A stretch of DNA of 40,149 bases. Source: Lebetimonas sp. JH292 (GTDB taxonomy: Bacteria > Campylobacterota > Campylobacteria > Campylobacterales > Nautiliaceae). This document shows positions 16,276 through 24,634 of the stretch, one piece after another. Position numbers and translations under genes: made by a program. How positions within the stretch are numbered: position 1 is the stretch's first letter; every line of letters starts with the position of its first letter. The notes under the pieces are model-generated. The model was not told where the DNA came from. It did not search any database and saw only the letters and a list, made by a program, of their open reading frames with translations. The stretch is from the NCBI RefSeq assembly GCF_000523275.1, contig NZ_ATHQ01000003.1, positions 1 through 40,149 on the forward strand. Reading direction: 5' to 3'.

Positions 16276-16310
16276 CCTGCCCGGCCGATTGAAAAGCGGC
16301 GGGGTGGTGA
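16276..16310 (+). repeat. GC-rich hairpin repeat, copy A
   Basis: The element reads CCTGCCCGGCCGATT-GAA-AAGCGGCGGGG and then GTGGTGA. The arms pair around a GAA loop, with one A-G mismatch compared with copies B (21349-21378) and C (26906-26940). It has no U-run after it, so it is not a classic terminator. It is very G+C-rich in an AT-rich context. Confidence 0.85.
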
Positions 16311-16329
16311 TTAAATATGAAAGGAAATA

Positions 16330-17532
16330 ATGAATTATAAAGAAAATAATATAAAAAATATACTGCACGGATTTTTCTTGGCGGTTGCAATGAGCGTGGC
16401 TGAGCCTTCGACTATTTTACCTCTTATTGTCCACCATTTTAGCCAGAGTGTAATACTCGTGGGTATTTTTACGTCCCTTTTAAGGGGAGGGGCGATAATT
16501 GTTCAGCTTTTTGCGGCTTTTTATGCACAGACTTATAAAATAGTAATGCCTTATATGAGAGGTGTTTTTTTTGTAAGGTTTTTAAGCTGGTTTTTAATAG
16601 GTGTTGTAATTTTATTTATAGGAGATAAAAATCCTTCTCTTACATTGTTGCTTTTCGGAATACTTCTTTTTGTTTTTTCTTTTTCGGCAGGATTTGGGGC
16701 TGTGTATTTCAGTGAGATAATAGCAAAAATTTTTAATAAAACCGAGCGCGGTAAATCAATGGCAAACAGACAGTTTTTTTCTGCCGTAGGTGCAATTGTA
16801 AGCGGAGGGATTGCTGGATGGGTGCTTAATACGTTCGAGGCGCCTCAAAGTTACGGATTTCTTTTTATGGTAAGCTCTTTTTTATTCGGTATAGGTGTTT
16901 TTGCATTTTCCACCATAAAAGAGCCTATTAAAGAAAATATAAGAATTAAAGAAGAGAGTTTTTTTAAATTTTTAAAAAATGCTTTTTATTTTTTAAAAAC
17001 AGATAAAGCTCTTCAGATTCAGATATTAACTATTCTTTTCAGTTATTCTGTTTTATTTGCGCTTCCTTTTGTAATTTTAAAAGCCAAAAGCTCCATACAT
17101 TTAACCGGCTGGATTGTGGGAAGTTTTGTTACGATACAGATGTTTGGGGCACTTTGCGGCAATATAGTCTGGAAAAAAATGGCTCCTTTTTATAAGAACA
17201 TTATTTTATCTTCATATTTGCTGGTGATTACGGCTTTTCTAATTGCTTTATTTGCAAAAAATGTTTTAAGTTATGCCATTATATTTTTTTTGATAGGTTT
17301 TGCAATGGACGGGTTTAAAATAAGCGGTATGAATTTGCTTTTTGAAATAGCCCCTGAAGATAAAAGACCCATATATGTGGCAATTCAAAACACAATAACT
17401 TCAATAGGGCTCTTTTTTGCCATCCCGGGAGGAATAATCCTTAAATATTTGGGATACAATGTTTTATATATGTTTAGTGTTTGTATGCTTTTAATAGGTC
17501 TTTTATTTGCAACAAAATTAAAAGCCGAGTAA
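16330..17532 (+). CDS. MFS transporter
   Basis: A 400-residue protein with about 12 hydrophobic segments. The N-terminal part reads AVAMSVAEPSTILPLIVHHF, with a charged loop (KTERGKSMANRQFFSAVGA) after helix 4 and a long central loop near residue 200. It belongs to the major facilitator superfamily, and the substrate is unknown. AAAGGA precedes the ATG by five bases. Its 3' end overlaps the convergent NifX-like gene by 15 bases. A heptamer array and a hairpin separate it from the helicase gene, so readthrough from upstream may be limited. Confidence 0.82.
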   Translation: MNYKENNIKNILHGFFLAVAMSVAEPSTILPLIVHHFSQSVILVGIFTSLLRGGAIIVQLFAAFYAQTYKIVMPYMRGVFFVRFLSWFLIGVVILFIGDKNPSLTLLLFGILLFVFSFSAGFGAVYFSEIIAKIFNKTERGKSMANRQFFSAVGAIVSGGIAGWVLNTFEAPQSYGFLFMVSSFLFGIGVFAFSTIKEPIKENIRIKEESFFKFLKNAFYFLKTDKALQIQILTILFSYSVLFALPFVILKAKSSIHLTGWIVGSFVTIQMFGALCGNIVWKKMAPFYKNIILSSYLLVITAFLIALFAKNVLSYAIIFFLIGFAMDGFKISGMNLLFEIAPEDKRPIYVAIQNTITSIGLFFAIPGGIILKYLGYNVLYMFSVCMLLIGLLFATKLKAE

Positions 17533-17856
17533 TATATTCTCTATTTTGTCCGAATCGGTAATTTTATATTTTATTGAGAAAATTTCCAGATTATCGAGCA
17601 TTCCCTCACCTAAACTTTTTGCAATTAACATTTCAATGCCGAATGATTTTAAATATTTTGGAATTATTTCTCCTGTATGAAGGCCGTTTTCACCGCATTC
17701 TTTTTTCTTTATTTTTTCTTTTTTTACAATTTCAAACATAGGGTTTTCTATTAATTTTCTTATATTTGTATCAGTGTCTATTATAAGAAAATATTTACAA
17801 AAAGGAATATATTCGCAAATGGTTTTTTCATTTGAAGTAGGAATGGCGATTTTCAT
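17518..17856 (-). CDS. NifX/NifB C-terminal-like (dinitrogenase cofactor domain) protein
   Basis: A 112-residue single-domain protein starting MKIAIPTSN, with ENGLHTGEIIPKYLKSFGIEMLIAKSLGEGMLDNL, the pattern of the Nitro_FeMo-Co domain (NifX, NifY, NafY and archaeal MTH1175-like proteins). Many stand-alone copies occur in organisms that do not fix nitrogen, where they may carry Fe-S or metal clusters. No nif structural or cofactor genes (nifHDKENB) lie in the window, so nitrogen fixation is not supported by this gene. It lies 18 bases downstream of the Sir2 gene in the same direction and may be cotranscribed. Confidence 0.82.
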   Translation of the reverse strand: MKIAIPTSNEKTICEYIPFCKYFLIIDTDTNIRKLIENPMFEIVKKEKIKKKECGENGLHTGEIIPKYLKSFGIEMLIAKSLGEGMLDNLEIFSIKYKITDSDKIENILLGF

Positions 17857-17874
17857 TTTTTCCCTTTTTTGATG

Positions 17875-18603
17875 TTATATTAGCAGCTTTTGTAATTTTT
17901 CACAAGCTTTGGTTGCTTTTAGAGGAAGATAAATATTTGTTATAGTATTGGTATAAGTTGATTTATCCGGATTTATTTCAATAATTTTAGCATCGTTTTC
18001 TTTTGCTAAATAAGGTATCTGACTTGCAGGCATTATTTCCCCTGTTGTTCCGATAATAATCATTAAATCGCACTTTTGGGCAAGTTCTATGGATTTTTCA
18101 AATGCTTCTTTTGGTATAGGCTCAGAAAAAAATACGAAATCCGGTTTTAAAATTCCTCCGCATTTTGGACAGATCGGCGGTAATTTATCCAAAGATATTT
18201 TATTTGAATCATATTTTGTTTTACACTTTATACATTCCAGTTTTTTAGTAGTGCCGTGAAATTCAATAACATTTTTGCTTCCTGCATCTTGATGCAGATT
18301 ATCTATATTTTGTGTAATTATACCTTTTAGTTTTCCCAAGTTTTCAAGTTTTGCCAAGCAGTAATGGGCAATGTTTGGTTTGGCGTTATACATATAATCG
18401 TAAAATATTTCTTTTATGTATTTCCAGCTGATATCAGGATGATTTAAAAAGAAATCCATATCCAAAATTTCAGGATTATATTTACTCCATAGGCCGTTTG
18501 GCCCTCTAAACGGCGGAATACCGCTTTCAACAGATATACCCGCACCTGTGAACGCAACTGTGTAATTGGAAGTTTGAATTAATTCTGCCGCCTTTTTTAG
18601 CAT
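17875..18603 (-). CDS. cobB: Sir2-family NAD-dependent protein deacylase
   Basis: A 242-residue sirtuin. The NAD-binding GAGISVESGIPPFRG is at residues 20-34, TQNIDNLHQDAGS at 98-109, the catalytic His116 lies in IEFHGT, and a zinc ribbon is made by Cys124, Cys127, Cys145 and Cys148. It removes acyl groups from protein lysines and releases nicotinamide and O-acyl-ADP-ribose. The length is standard for bacterial CobB. AGGAG lies just before the ATG. It is divergent from a small coiled-coil gene with a 39-bp spacer. Confidence 0.93.
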   Translation of the reverse strand: MLKKAAELIQTSNYTVAFTGAGISVESGIPPFRGPNGLWSKYNPEILDMDFFLNHPDISWKYIKEIFYDYMYNAKPNIAHYCLAKLENLGKLKGIITQNIDNLHQDAGSKNVIEFHGTTKKLECIKCKTKYDSNKISLDKLPPICPKCGGILKPDFVFFSEPIPKEAFEKSIELAQKCDLMIIIGTTGEIMPASQIPYLAKENDAKIIEINPDKSTYTNTITNIYLPLKATKACEKLQKLLI

Positions 18604-18642
18604 TTTGTCTCCTTATGATATAATTTCTAAAAAAGGATTGAT
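18604..18642. promoter_or_regulatory. Compact divergent promoter sir2 / coiled-coil gene
   Basis: The 39-bp gap holds AGGAG for the minus-strand gene (about 18607-18613), a plus-strand TATAAT at 18619-18624 that is also AT-rich enough for a minus-strand -10, and AAAGGA before the plus-strand ATG. Both genes must use overlapping promoters. Confidence 0.5.
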
Positions 18643-18882
18643 ATGCTAAAAGATTTTATCAAAAAAATGACCGAATGGGCTTTGGAAAAAGAAGAAGAAG
18701 CTGCAAAAGAATGTACCATACCAATGGAGCAGATTGAAAAAGAGTTAGAAATCTTAAAAGAAAAAAGAGACGAACTTAAACAAAAATGTGAAGAACAGTT
18801 AAATGAATTAGATGAACTAATAAAAAGAGTAAATAAAATCAAATCTATAGAAATTTTAAAATGCGCTGCCAAAAAAAATTAA
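18643..18882 (+). CDS. Small coiled-coil protein of unknown function
   Basis: A 79-residue, highly charged protein. After a short amphipathic start (LKDFIKKMTEWALEKEEEAA), residues about 28-70 show heptad-like Leu/Ile spacing (MEQIEKELEILKEKRDELKQ), so a coiled coil is likely. There is no signal peptide. The start has AAAGGA seven bases upstream and a TATAAT behind it, which supports a real gene. No family is recognised. Its stop overlaps the convergent flavoprotein gene by four bases. Confidence 0.72.
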   Translation: MLKDFIKKMTEWALEKEEEAAKECTIPMEQIEKELEILKEKRDELKQKCEEQLNELDELIKRVNKIKSIEILKCAAKKN

Positions 18883-19889
18883 AGTTTTTTGGCTATATCT
18901 TTGAGAGCAAGATGTGCATGGTTAAATGCCAAAGCTATACTTCCGGCACTTGTAACAACATCTCCTACTGTATATAATCCTTTTATATTTGTTTCCATTG
19001 TTTCGGGGTTATAATGAGGCTCACCCCATTCATTTAGTTTAATTCCGCTGTTTTTTAAAAAATCTACCGGGCTTGTTCCGCCTAAGGCATAAACAATCCT
19101 ATCAAAAATTTCGCTTGTAGAATCTTTATAATTTACTTTTACTCTTGGAGGAGTGACATCATCATTTTCCACAGGTTCCACGCTTTCTATATCCACACCA
19201 AGTTTTGAATGAATTTTCCCTTCGTTTATATATTTTTCAACCATATCTTTATTTGTAGGGTTCATTCTGGTAATTTTATCTCTTCTGTAATTTAATGTGA
19301 CATCGCATCCGATATTCATATCCACAAGGCCGTATGCGTACTCCCCAGCTGTATCTCCGCCGCCGACTATCAAGACTTTTTCACCAGGTTGTACTTTATC
19401 AAGGTTAAAATTAAGTCTTGGTCTTATAGCTCCCGGGAATTTATAAGCCGGTTTATTCGGTTTTCCCATTCTTCCTATTGAAATTATTACATTTTTTGTA
19501 AGAATTGCTCCGACTTCATGGTCTGTCGCAACGGCAAAAATATCATCACATATTTTTTTAACTGCATATACATGGTGATTATAATAAAATCTGCCTTCGA
19601 TTTTATTCTCTTTTATTTTTTTGTCCATCTGGGCTAAATATTCTTCTTTTGAACATTCTTCAAAAGTTACGTTTCCGATAAATTCAAATTTTTTACCCTG
19701 CCAGTCTTTGTCAACTCTTTTCCCCGGTTTATAGAATTTTCTAATCATGTCGTTATGATTGTCGGCTTTTTCCACAATCATAAATTTATTTATACCCGCA
19801 AGTTTTGCTTCTATAGCACTTGCCACACCTCCGGGACCAGCTCCTATAATTATTAGATCATATAATTTATCACATGAATTTTGAGGCAT
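18879..19889 (-). CDS. Thioredoxin reductase-like NAD(P)/FAD flavoprotein without CxxC
   Basis: A 336-residue flavoprotein. The FAD-binding GAGPGG is at residues 16-21, a second nucleotide-binding GGGDTAGE at 176-183, and the C-terminal FAD contact in KGLYTVGDVVTSAGSIALAFNHA. The fold is that of thioredoxin reductase, but the redox CxxC of TrxB is absent, so it cannot reduce thioredoxin in the classic way. Relatives without CxxC include ferredoxin-NAD(P) reductases and YpdA-like enzymes. The partner is unknown. The start follows a good AAGGAGC site. Confidence 0.83.
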   Translation of the reverse strand: MPQNSCDKLYDLIIIGAGPGGVASAIEAKLAGINKFMIVEKADNHNDMIRKFYKPGKRVDKDWQGKKFEFIGNVTFEECSKEEYLAQMDKKIKENKIEGRFYYNHHVYAVKKICDDIFAVATDHEVGAILTKNVIISIGRMGKPNKPAYKFPGAIRPRLNFNLDKVQPGEKVLIVGGGDTAGEYAYGLVDMNIGCDVTLNYRRDKITRMNPTNKDMVEKYINEGKIHSKLGVDIESVEPVENDDVTPPRVKVNYKDSTSEIFDRIVYALGGTSPVDFLKNSGIKLNEWGEPHYNPETMETNIKGLYTVGDVVTSAGSIALAFNHAHLALKDIAKKL

Positions 19890-20014
19890 TTATGCTCCTT
19901 TTTTTTTCTTTTATTATAACTCAATTGTTTATCAATGTTTCAAATATTCTCAATTATTAATTTTTATGTGTAAAAAAGTAACGGTTTTTAAAAAGTAATA
20001 TATTTTTAAAAATT

Positions 20015-20034
20015 TAATGAATAAATATTCATTA
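20015..20034. promoter_or_regulatory. Perfect 20-bp palindrome, candidate operator
   Basis: TAATGAATA-AA-TATTCATTA has 9-bp perfect arms and sits in the 208-bp divergent spacer between the flavoprotein gene and proA. It resembles the 12-2-12 operators of ArsR/SmtB-type regulators and is also distantly Fur-box-like. The rest of the spacer is AT-rich, with TAATAT-like -10 candidates near 20070 for proA. No regulator gene is adjacent. Confidence 0.45.
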
Positions 20035-20097
20035 TTTTACGGGCTTTTTTTATTAAATTTTTAATTATGGTAAAATAATATATAAAAAAGGATTAAT

Positions 20098-21333
20098 ATG
20101 GAAGAAGTGTTACAAAAAGTAAAAGAAGCGAGCAGAATAACTGCAACGTTAAAAGCAGATATAAAAAGAAAAGTTTTAAAAGAAATGGCTGATGAAATTG
20201 AAAAAAACAAAGAAAAAATAATAAATGCAAATAAAAAAGATTTGGAATATGCTCAAAATGCCAAACTTTCAAATGCACTTATTGACAGACTTTTATTGAA
20301 TGAAAAAAGAATAAAATCAATGGCTGGGGCACTCAGGGATATTGCCAAATTAAAAGACCCTGTGGGAAGAATAATTGACGGTTGGGTTTTGGATAACGGC
20401 CTTAGGATTGAAAAAGTAAAAATTCCCATCGGTGTAATAGGTATAATTTATGAATCCCGTCCAAATGTTACAAGCGATGCCGCAGCACTTTGTTTTATGA
20501 GCGGAAATGCATGTATTTTAAAAGGCGGAAAAGAGGCTATGCATTCAAATATAATTATTATTGAGTTGCTTCAATATGTTTTGGAAAAAAACTCACTTCC
20601 AAAAGATGCAATTTCCTTAATACCGGATTACAGCAGGGAAGGGGTCAGCACTCTTATAAAACAGGATAAATTTGTAGATTTAATTATTCCAAGGGGAGGG
20701 GAAAAATTAATAAAATTTGTAAGTGAAAATTCAAAAGTTCCAGTAGTCAAACACGATAAAGGTCTGTGTCATGTCTATGTCCATAAAGATGCTAAATTGG
20801 ATGAAGCTATAAATATATGTATAAACGCAAAAGTCCAAAGACCAGGCGTTTGTAACGCAATGGAGACATTATTAGTGGACAAAGAAATTGCAGGAAAATT
20901 TTTGCCTAAAATAAAAGAGGCAATGGAAAATGAGGGGGTTGAGCTTAGAGGCTGCGAAATTACATTGGAATATATTGATATAAATAAAGCCACAGAAGAA
21001 GACTGGTTTGCAGAATATTTGGATAAAATACTCTCAATCAGAATAGTTGATAATGTAGAAGATGCGATTGAACATATTCAAAAATACGGTTCAGGGCACA
21101 GTGACAGTATTATAACAGAAAATTATTCCGTGGCGGAAGAATTTTTAAACAGGGTAGAGAGTGCCTGTGTATATGTAAATGCATCTACCAGATTTACAGA
21201 CGGGGGTGTTTTCGGATTTGGGGCAGAAGTCGGTATTTCAACAAACAAGCTTCACGCAAGAGGCCCTATGGGGATAGATGATTTAACAACATATAAATAT
21301 AAAATATATGGAAACGGGCAAGTGAGGAAATAG
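20098..21333 (+). CDS. proA: Gamma-glutamyl phosphate reductase (ProA)
   Basis: A 411-residue aldehyde-dehydrogenase-fold enzyme of proline synthesis that reduces gamma-glutamyl phosphate with NADPH. Typical segments are PIGVIGIIYESRPNVTSDAAALC, SGNACILKGGKEA, VKHDKGLCHVYV and the catalytic cysteine in QRPGVCNAMETLLV, with RFTDGGVFGFGAEVGISTNKLHARGP near the end. AAAGGATTA precedes the ATG. ProB is not nearby. A heptamer-type repeat with a GC-rich hairpin begins at the end of the gene. Confidence 0.96.
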   Translation: MEEVLQKVKEASRITATLKADIKRKVLKEMADEIEKNKEKIINANKKDLEYAQNAKLSNALIDRLLLNEKRIKSMAGALRDIAKLKDPVGRIIDGWVLDNGLRIEKVKIPIGVIGIIYESRPNVTSDAAALCFMSGNACILKGGKEAMHSNIIIIELLQYVLEKNSLPKDAISLIPDYSREGVSTLIKQDKFVDLIIPRGGEKLIKFVSENSKVPVVKHDKGLCHVYVHKDAKLDEAINICINAKVQRPGVCNAMETLLVDKEIAGKFLPKIKEAMENEGVELRGCEITLEYIDINKATEEDWFAEYLDKILSIRIVDNVEDAIEHIQKYGSGHSDSIITENYSVAEEFLNRVESACVYVNASTRFTDGGVFGFGAEVGISTNKLHARGPMGIDDLTTYKYKIYGNGQVRK

Positions 21334-21400
21334 TGAAAATGGTGAAAGCCTGCCCGGCCGCTTGCAAAGCGGCGGGGTTATGAGTTGTGAGTGATGAATT
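21330..21400 (+). repeat. Heptamer-type repeat with GC-rich hairpin, copy B
   Basis: Starting at the proA stop: TAGTGAAAATGGTGAAAG, then the hairpin at 21349-21378 (CCTGCCCGGCCGCTT-GCA-AAGCGGCGGGG, perfect seven-pair core with a GCA loop), then ATGAGTTGTGAGTGATG. Loop and flanks differ slightly from the copies at 16276 and 26906 while the stem is kept, which points to selection on pairing or to recent spread. Confidence 0.85.
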
Positions 21401-21430
21401 TTGAATTATAAATTAAATAGAAAGGCAGAA

Positions 21431-22333
21431 ATGATAGCAATTGATTTAGGAAGTAACACAATTAGGGCTATTAAATATGATTGTGCTACAAATGAAAAGC
21501 TGAACGAATTTGAAAGAATCATAAAAACGGCCGACAGGCTGGTTGAGACAGGCCGAATCTCTGACGAGGCAATAAATAGAATTATAAATGCTATTAAAGA
21601 TATAAAAAAAAGATTTGGTGAAGATAAGATAAAAGCTGTGGCGACGGAAGCTTTAAGAAGTGCTAAAAATAAAGAATATGTGTTAAATAAAATAAAAGAG
21701 GCAACAGGTGTGGAATTTGAGATAATCACTCCTTTTGAGGAAGCAAATTATACGGCGGTTGCGGTAGAAAACTGTTTAAAAAAATGTGGATTTGAAAATG
21801 AAAGATTTTTTTTAGTAGATATAGGTGGAGGCTCTACTGAATTTATATTAAAAAATAAAGACAATATAATGGCTGAAAGTTTTAAATTAGGGATTGTAAC
21901 TTTTACGCAAAAATATAAAACACCTGACGCAATAAAAATAGCCGTTAAGAAAAAGGCCAAAATTTTTAAAGATTTTATAGACCTTGCATTTTCAACACAC
22001 AAAAAACCAAAAAATTTTGTTGCAAGCAGCGGAACCCCGACTTCCATAGCGGCTTTGAAAAAAGGTATGAATTATAATACATACAATCCGGAAAAAATAA
22101 ACGGAACTGTTATAACTTTGGCAGATTTGGATTATTGGGCAGATAAACTTATGAAAATGGAAATGAAAAAAAGAGAGAAATTAGTGGGTGTTGGCAGAGG
22201 TGATTTGATAATTACCGGAATTTATATATTCAGGGAAATTTTTAAACTTACCAAATATAAAGAATGTATAGTGTGTGATGACGGTGTGAGAGAAGGCGTT
22301 GCTATATCTAAATGTAAAATGGAAAATAAATGA
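21431..22333 (+). CDS. Ppx/GppA-family phosphatase
   Basis: A 300-residue ASKHA-fold hydrolase from the ATG at 21431. Phosphate-binding motifs are IDLGSNTIR near the start, the middle ATEALRSAKN, and LVDIGGGSTEF. The family splits polyphosphate (Ppx) or the pentaphosphate alarmone pppGpp (GppA), and many single-domain members do both. This is the short two-domain form usual in Campylobacterota. A TTG at 21401 could extend it by ten residues, but AAAGG lies five bases before the ATG at 21431, so that start is preferred. Two PPK2 genes elsewhere in the window give it plausible polyphosphate company. Confidence 0.88.
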   Translation: MIAIDLGSNTIRAIKYDCATNEKLNEFERIIKTADRLVETGRISDEAINRIINAIKDIKKRFGEDKIKAVATEALRSAKNKEYVLNKIKEATGVEFEIITPFEEANYTAVAVENCLKKCGFENERFFLVDIGGGSTEFILKNKDNIMAESFKLGIVTFTQKYKTPDAIKIAVKKKAKIFKDFIDLAFSTHKKPKNFVASSGTPTSIAALKKGMNYNTYNPEKINGTVITLADLDYWADKLMKMEMKKREKLVGVGRGDLIITGIYIFREIFKLTKYKECIVCDDGVREGVAISKCKMENK

Positions 22334-22368
22334 TGGAAAATGAAAAGTGTAAAATTAAAGAAAATTGA

Positions 22369-22374
22369 TATAAT
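22369..22374 (+). promoter_or_regulatory. TATAAT hexamer before ilvB
   Basis: A TATAAT lies 20 bases upstream of the ilvB ATG, in a 60-bp spacer with degenerate ATGGAAAATG-type sequence. No leader peptide or attenuator hairpin fits in the short leader. Confidence 0.5.
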
Positions 22375-22393
22375 TTCATAAAAAAGGTAGTAA

Positions 22394-24091
22394 ATGAAAA
22401 TGACGGGTGCTCAAATGGTAATAGAGAGTTTGATAAAAGAAAATGTTGAGGTTGTTTTCGGATATCCGGGCGGGGCAATAATGAATGTATATGATGAAAT
22501 TTATAAACAGAAATCTTTTCAGCACATTTTAGCCAAACACGAACAGGGTGCCGTTCATATGGCGGACGGTTATGCAAGGGCAACGGGTAAAGTAGGGGTT
22601 TCAATGGTTACGAGCGGTCCGGGAATTACAAATGCCATTACAGGAATTGCCACTGCATATGCAGATTCTATTCCTCTTGTAATTATTTCGGGGCAGGTTC
22701 CCACCACGGCAATTGGGACCGACGCTTTTCAGGAGGTTGATGCTGTCGGAATTACAAGACCTGTCACAAAACATAATTTTTTGGTAAAGGATGTAAAAGA
22801 TTTGCCTTATGTGATGAAAGAGGCTTTTTATCTTGCAAGAAGCGGAAGACCGGGGCCTGTTCATATAGATCTCCCAAAAGACGTAACCGCAGCCAAAACA
22901 TTTTTTAAATATCCGGAAAAAATAGATTTAATAACTTATAAGCCTACATATAAAGGCAATGCAAGAGCTATTAAAAGAGCTGCAGAAGCCATTAAAAAAG
23001 CAAAAAAACCTGTATTTTATATAGGCGGTGGTGCGGTACTCAGCACAGCGGCCGATATTATAAGAGAAATAGTTAAAATAACAAAAATACCGGCAGTTGA
23101 AACATTAATGGCAAGAGGTGTTTTAAGATTTGACTGTCCGTTTCTTTTAGGAATGGTGGGAATGCACGGCTCATATGCTGCCAATATGGCTATGAATGAT
23201 GCAGATTTGATAATTTCCTTAGGGGCCAGATTTGATGACAGGGTTACAGGAAAAATAGACGAATTCGCTAAAAATGCAGATATTGTTCATATTGATATAG
23301 ACCCTAGTCAAATAGGTAAAGTGGTTAAGACCAAATATCCTATAGTAGGGGATTTAAAATTAGTACTCGAAGATATGATGCCGTTTTTGGTAGAGGGTGT
23401 AAAACCTGAAAAGTTTGAAGAATGGCGCGAAATTTTAAACAGATATAAAGAACTTTACCCTTTGGCTTACAATGACAGCGATGAAGTAATAAAACCTCAA
23501 TGGGTAATACAAAAAACCGGTGAAATTGTTCCCGAAGATGTAATAATTACTACCGATGTTGGTCAGCATCAGATGTGGGCTGCCCAGTTTTATCCGTTTA
23601 CAAAGCCAAGACAGATGATTACAAGCGGAGGTTTGGGAACAATGGGATACGGTTTTCCGGCAGCGCTTGGAGCTAAAAGAGGGGTTAAGGAAAAACTGGT
23701 TGTTAATTTTAGCGGTGACGGAAGTATTATGATGAATATCCAGGAAGTTTTAACTGGATACAAATATAATCTGCCGGTAATAAATATTATTTTGAATAAT
23801 AATTATCTTGGAATGGTAAGACAGTGGCAGAGTATGTTTTATAATGACAGACTTAGTGAAACCGATTTAAGCGATGTTCAGGCCGATTTTGTAGAACTTG
23901 CCGAGAGTATGGGCGCAGTAGGTTACAGGGTTAGTAAAAAAGATGAATTTATCGATGCATTAAACGACGCTTTAACTCAAAATAAAGTAGCATTTATTGA
24001 TGTTCAGGTTGACAGAAGGGAAGATGTGCTTCCAATGGTGCCGCCTAACAGCCCTCTTAAAAATATGCTTGTATTTAAGGAAGACAAATGA
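22394..24091 (+). CDS. ilvB: Acetolactate synthase large subunit
   Basis: A 565-residue thiamine-diphosphate enzyme that makes acetolactate or acetohydroxybutyrate for valine, leucine and isoleucine. VFGYPGGAIMNVYDEI and the activating glutamate in LAKHEQGAVHMADGYARATG are at the N-terminus; the FAD-binding middle domain and the ThDP/Mg site GDGSIMMNIQEVLTG...NNNYLGMVRQWQ follow near residues 445-475. The length is typical. It overlaps ilvH by four bases. The order ilvB-ilvH-lpxD is also that of Campylobacter jejuni (Cj0574-Cj0576). Confidence 0.95.
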   Translation: MKMTGAQMVIESLIKENVEVVFGYPGGAIMNVYDEIYKQKSFQHILAKHEQGAVHMADGYARATGKVGVSMVTSGPGITNAITGIATAYADSIPLVIISGQVPTTAIGTDAFQEVDAVGITRPVTKHNFLVKDVKDLPYVMKEAFYLARSGRPGPVHIDLPKDVTAAKTFFKYPEKIDLITYKPTYKGNARAIKRAAEAIKKAKKPVFYIGGGAVLSTAADIIREIVKITKIPAVETLMARGVLRFDCPFLLGMVGMHGSYAANMAMNDADLIISLGARFDDRVTGKIDEFAKNADIVHIDIDPSQIGKVVKTKYPIVGDLKLVLEDMMPFLVEGVKPEKFEEWREILNRYKELYPLAYNDSDEVIKPQWVIQKTGEIVPEDVIITTDVGQHQMWAAQFYPFTKPRQMITSGGLGTMGYGFPAALGAKRGVKEKLVVNFSGDGSIMMNIQEVLTGYKYNLPVINIILNNNYLGMVRQWQSMFYNDRLSETDLSDVQADFVELAESMGAVGYRVSKKDEFIDALNDALTQNKVAFIDVQVDRREDVLPMVPPNSPLKNMLVFKEDK

Positions 24092-24549
24092 AAAGAATAA
24101 TATCTGTAATAGTTGAAAATGAACATGGAGTTTTGGCAAGAGTGGTGAATATGTTTGCTGCAAGGGGATATAATATTACATCATTAACCGTAGCCCCGAT
24201 TCCAAACACCGAGTTTTCAAGAATGACAATAATGAGTGAAGGTGATCCAAAAGTATTTGAACAAATTGTTAAACAGCTTTATAAGTTGATTCCGGTTTAT
24301 AAAGTAATTGAAAGCAGTGATTTTATAGAAAAAGAAATGACAATGGTTAAATTTTCGATAGAAAATAATCTCTCAGATATCGATGCACTTGCCAGATGTT
24401 ATAACGGAAGTATAAGCAATGTCGGGGAAAAGCATGTGATTGTAAGTGTTGTTGACAGACCTGAGAGAATTGATAATTTTTTAAAGGCAATTAAAAGATT
24501 TAAGCCTGTTGATATAGTCAGAAGCGGCGTCAGTGTAATTGAAAGATAA
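24088..24549 (+). CDS. ilvH: Acetolactate synthase small (regulatory) subunit
   Basis: A 153-residue protein with an N-terminal ACT domain (ISVIVENEHGVLARVVNMFAARGYNITSLTVAP) followed by the regulatory C-terminal domain. It binds valine and activates and feedback-regulates IlvB. The start overlaps the ilvB stop (ATGA), which couples translation so that subunits are made together. Its length is standard for this family. Confidence 0.95.
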   Translation: MKRIISVIVENEHGVLARVVNMFAARGYNITSLTVAPIPNTEFSRMTIMSEGDPKVFEQIVKQLYKLIPVYKVIESSDFIEKEMTMVKFSIENNLSDIDALARCYNGSISNVGEKHVIVSVVDRPERIDNFLKAIKRFKPVDIVRSGVSVIER

Positions 24550-24550
24550 A

Positions 24551-24574
24551 ATAGTGAATAGTGAGTAGTGAATA
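24551..24574 (+). repeat. Short heptamer repeat
   Basis: Just after the ilvH stop, ATAGTGAATAGTGAGTAGTGAAT gives three units of the GTGAGTA/GTGAATA heptamer. It is the shortest array of the family and has no GC-rich hairpin. Confidence 0.7.
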
Positions 24575-24634
24575 TAAAGGATAAAGAAATAATAAATAAC
24601 GGATATGAAAAAATAAAAACAGGAAAGTAAAAAT

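Noticed and set aside
16276-16310. Rho-independent terminator or integron attC site
   Set aside because: The hairpin has no U-run after it and is flanked by arrays; attC core sites and an integrase are lacking.
16103-16390. Minus-strand ORF containing repeated Leu-Thr-Thr-His units
   Set aside because: It is only the translation of the heptamer array on the strand that lacks stops, extended into the helicase gene; there is no start signal or conserved sequence.
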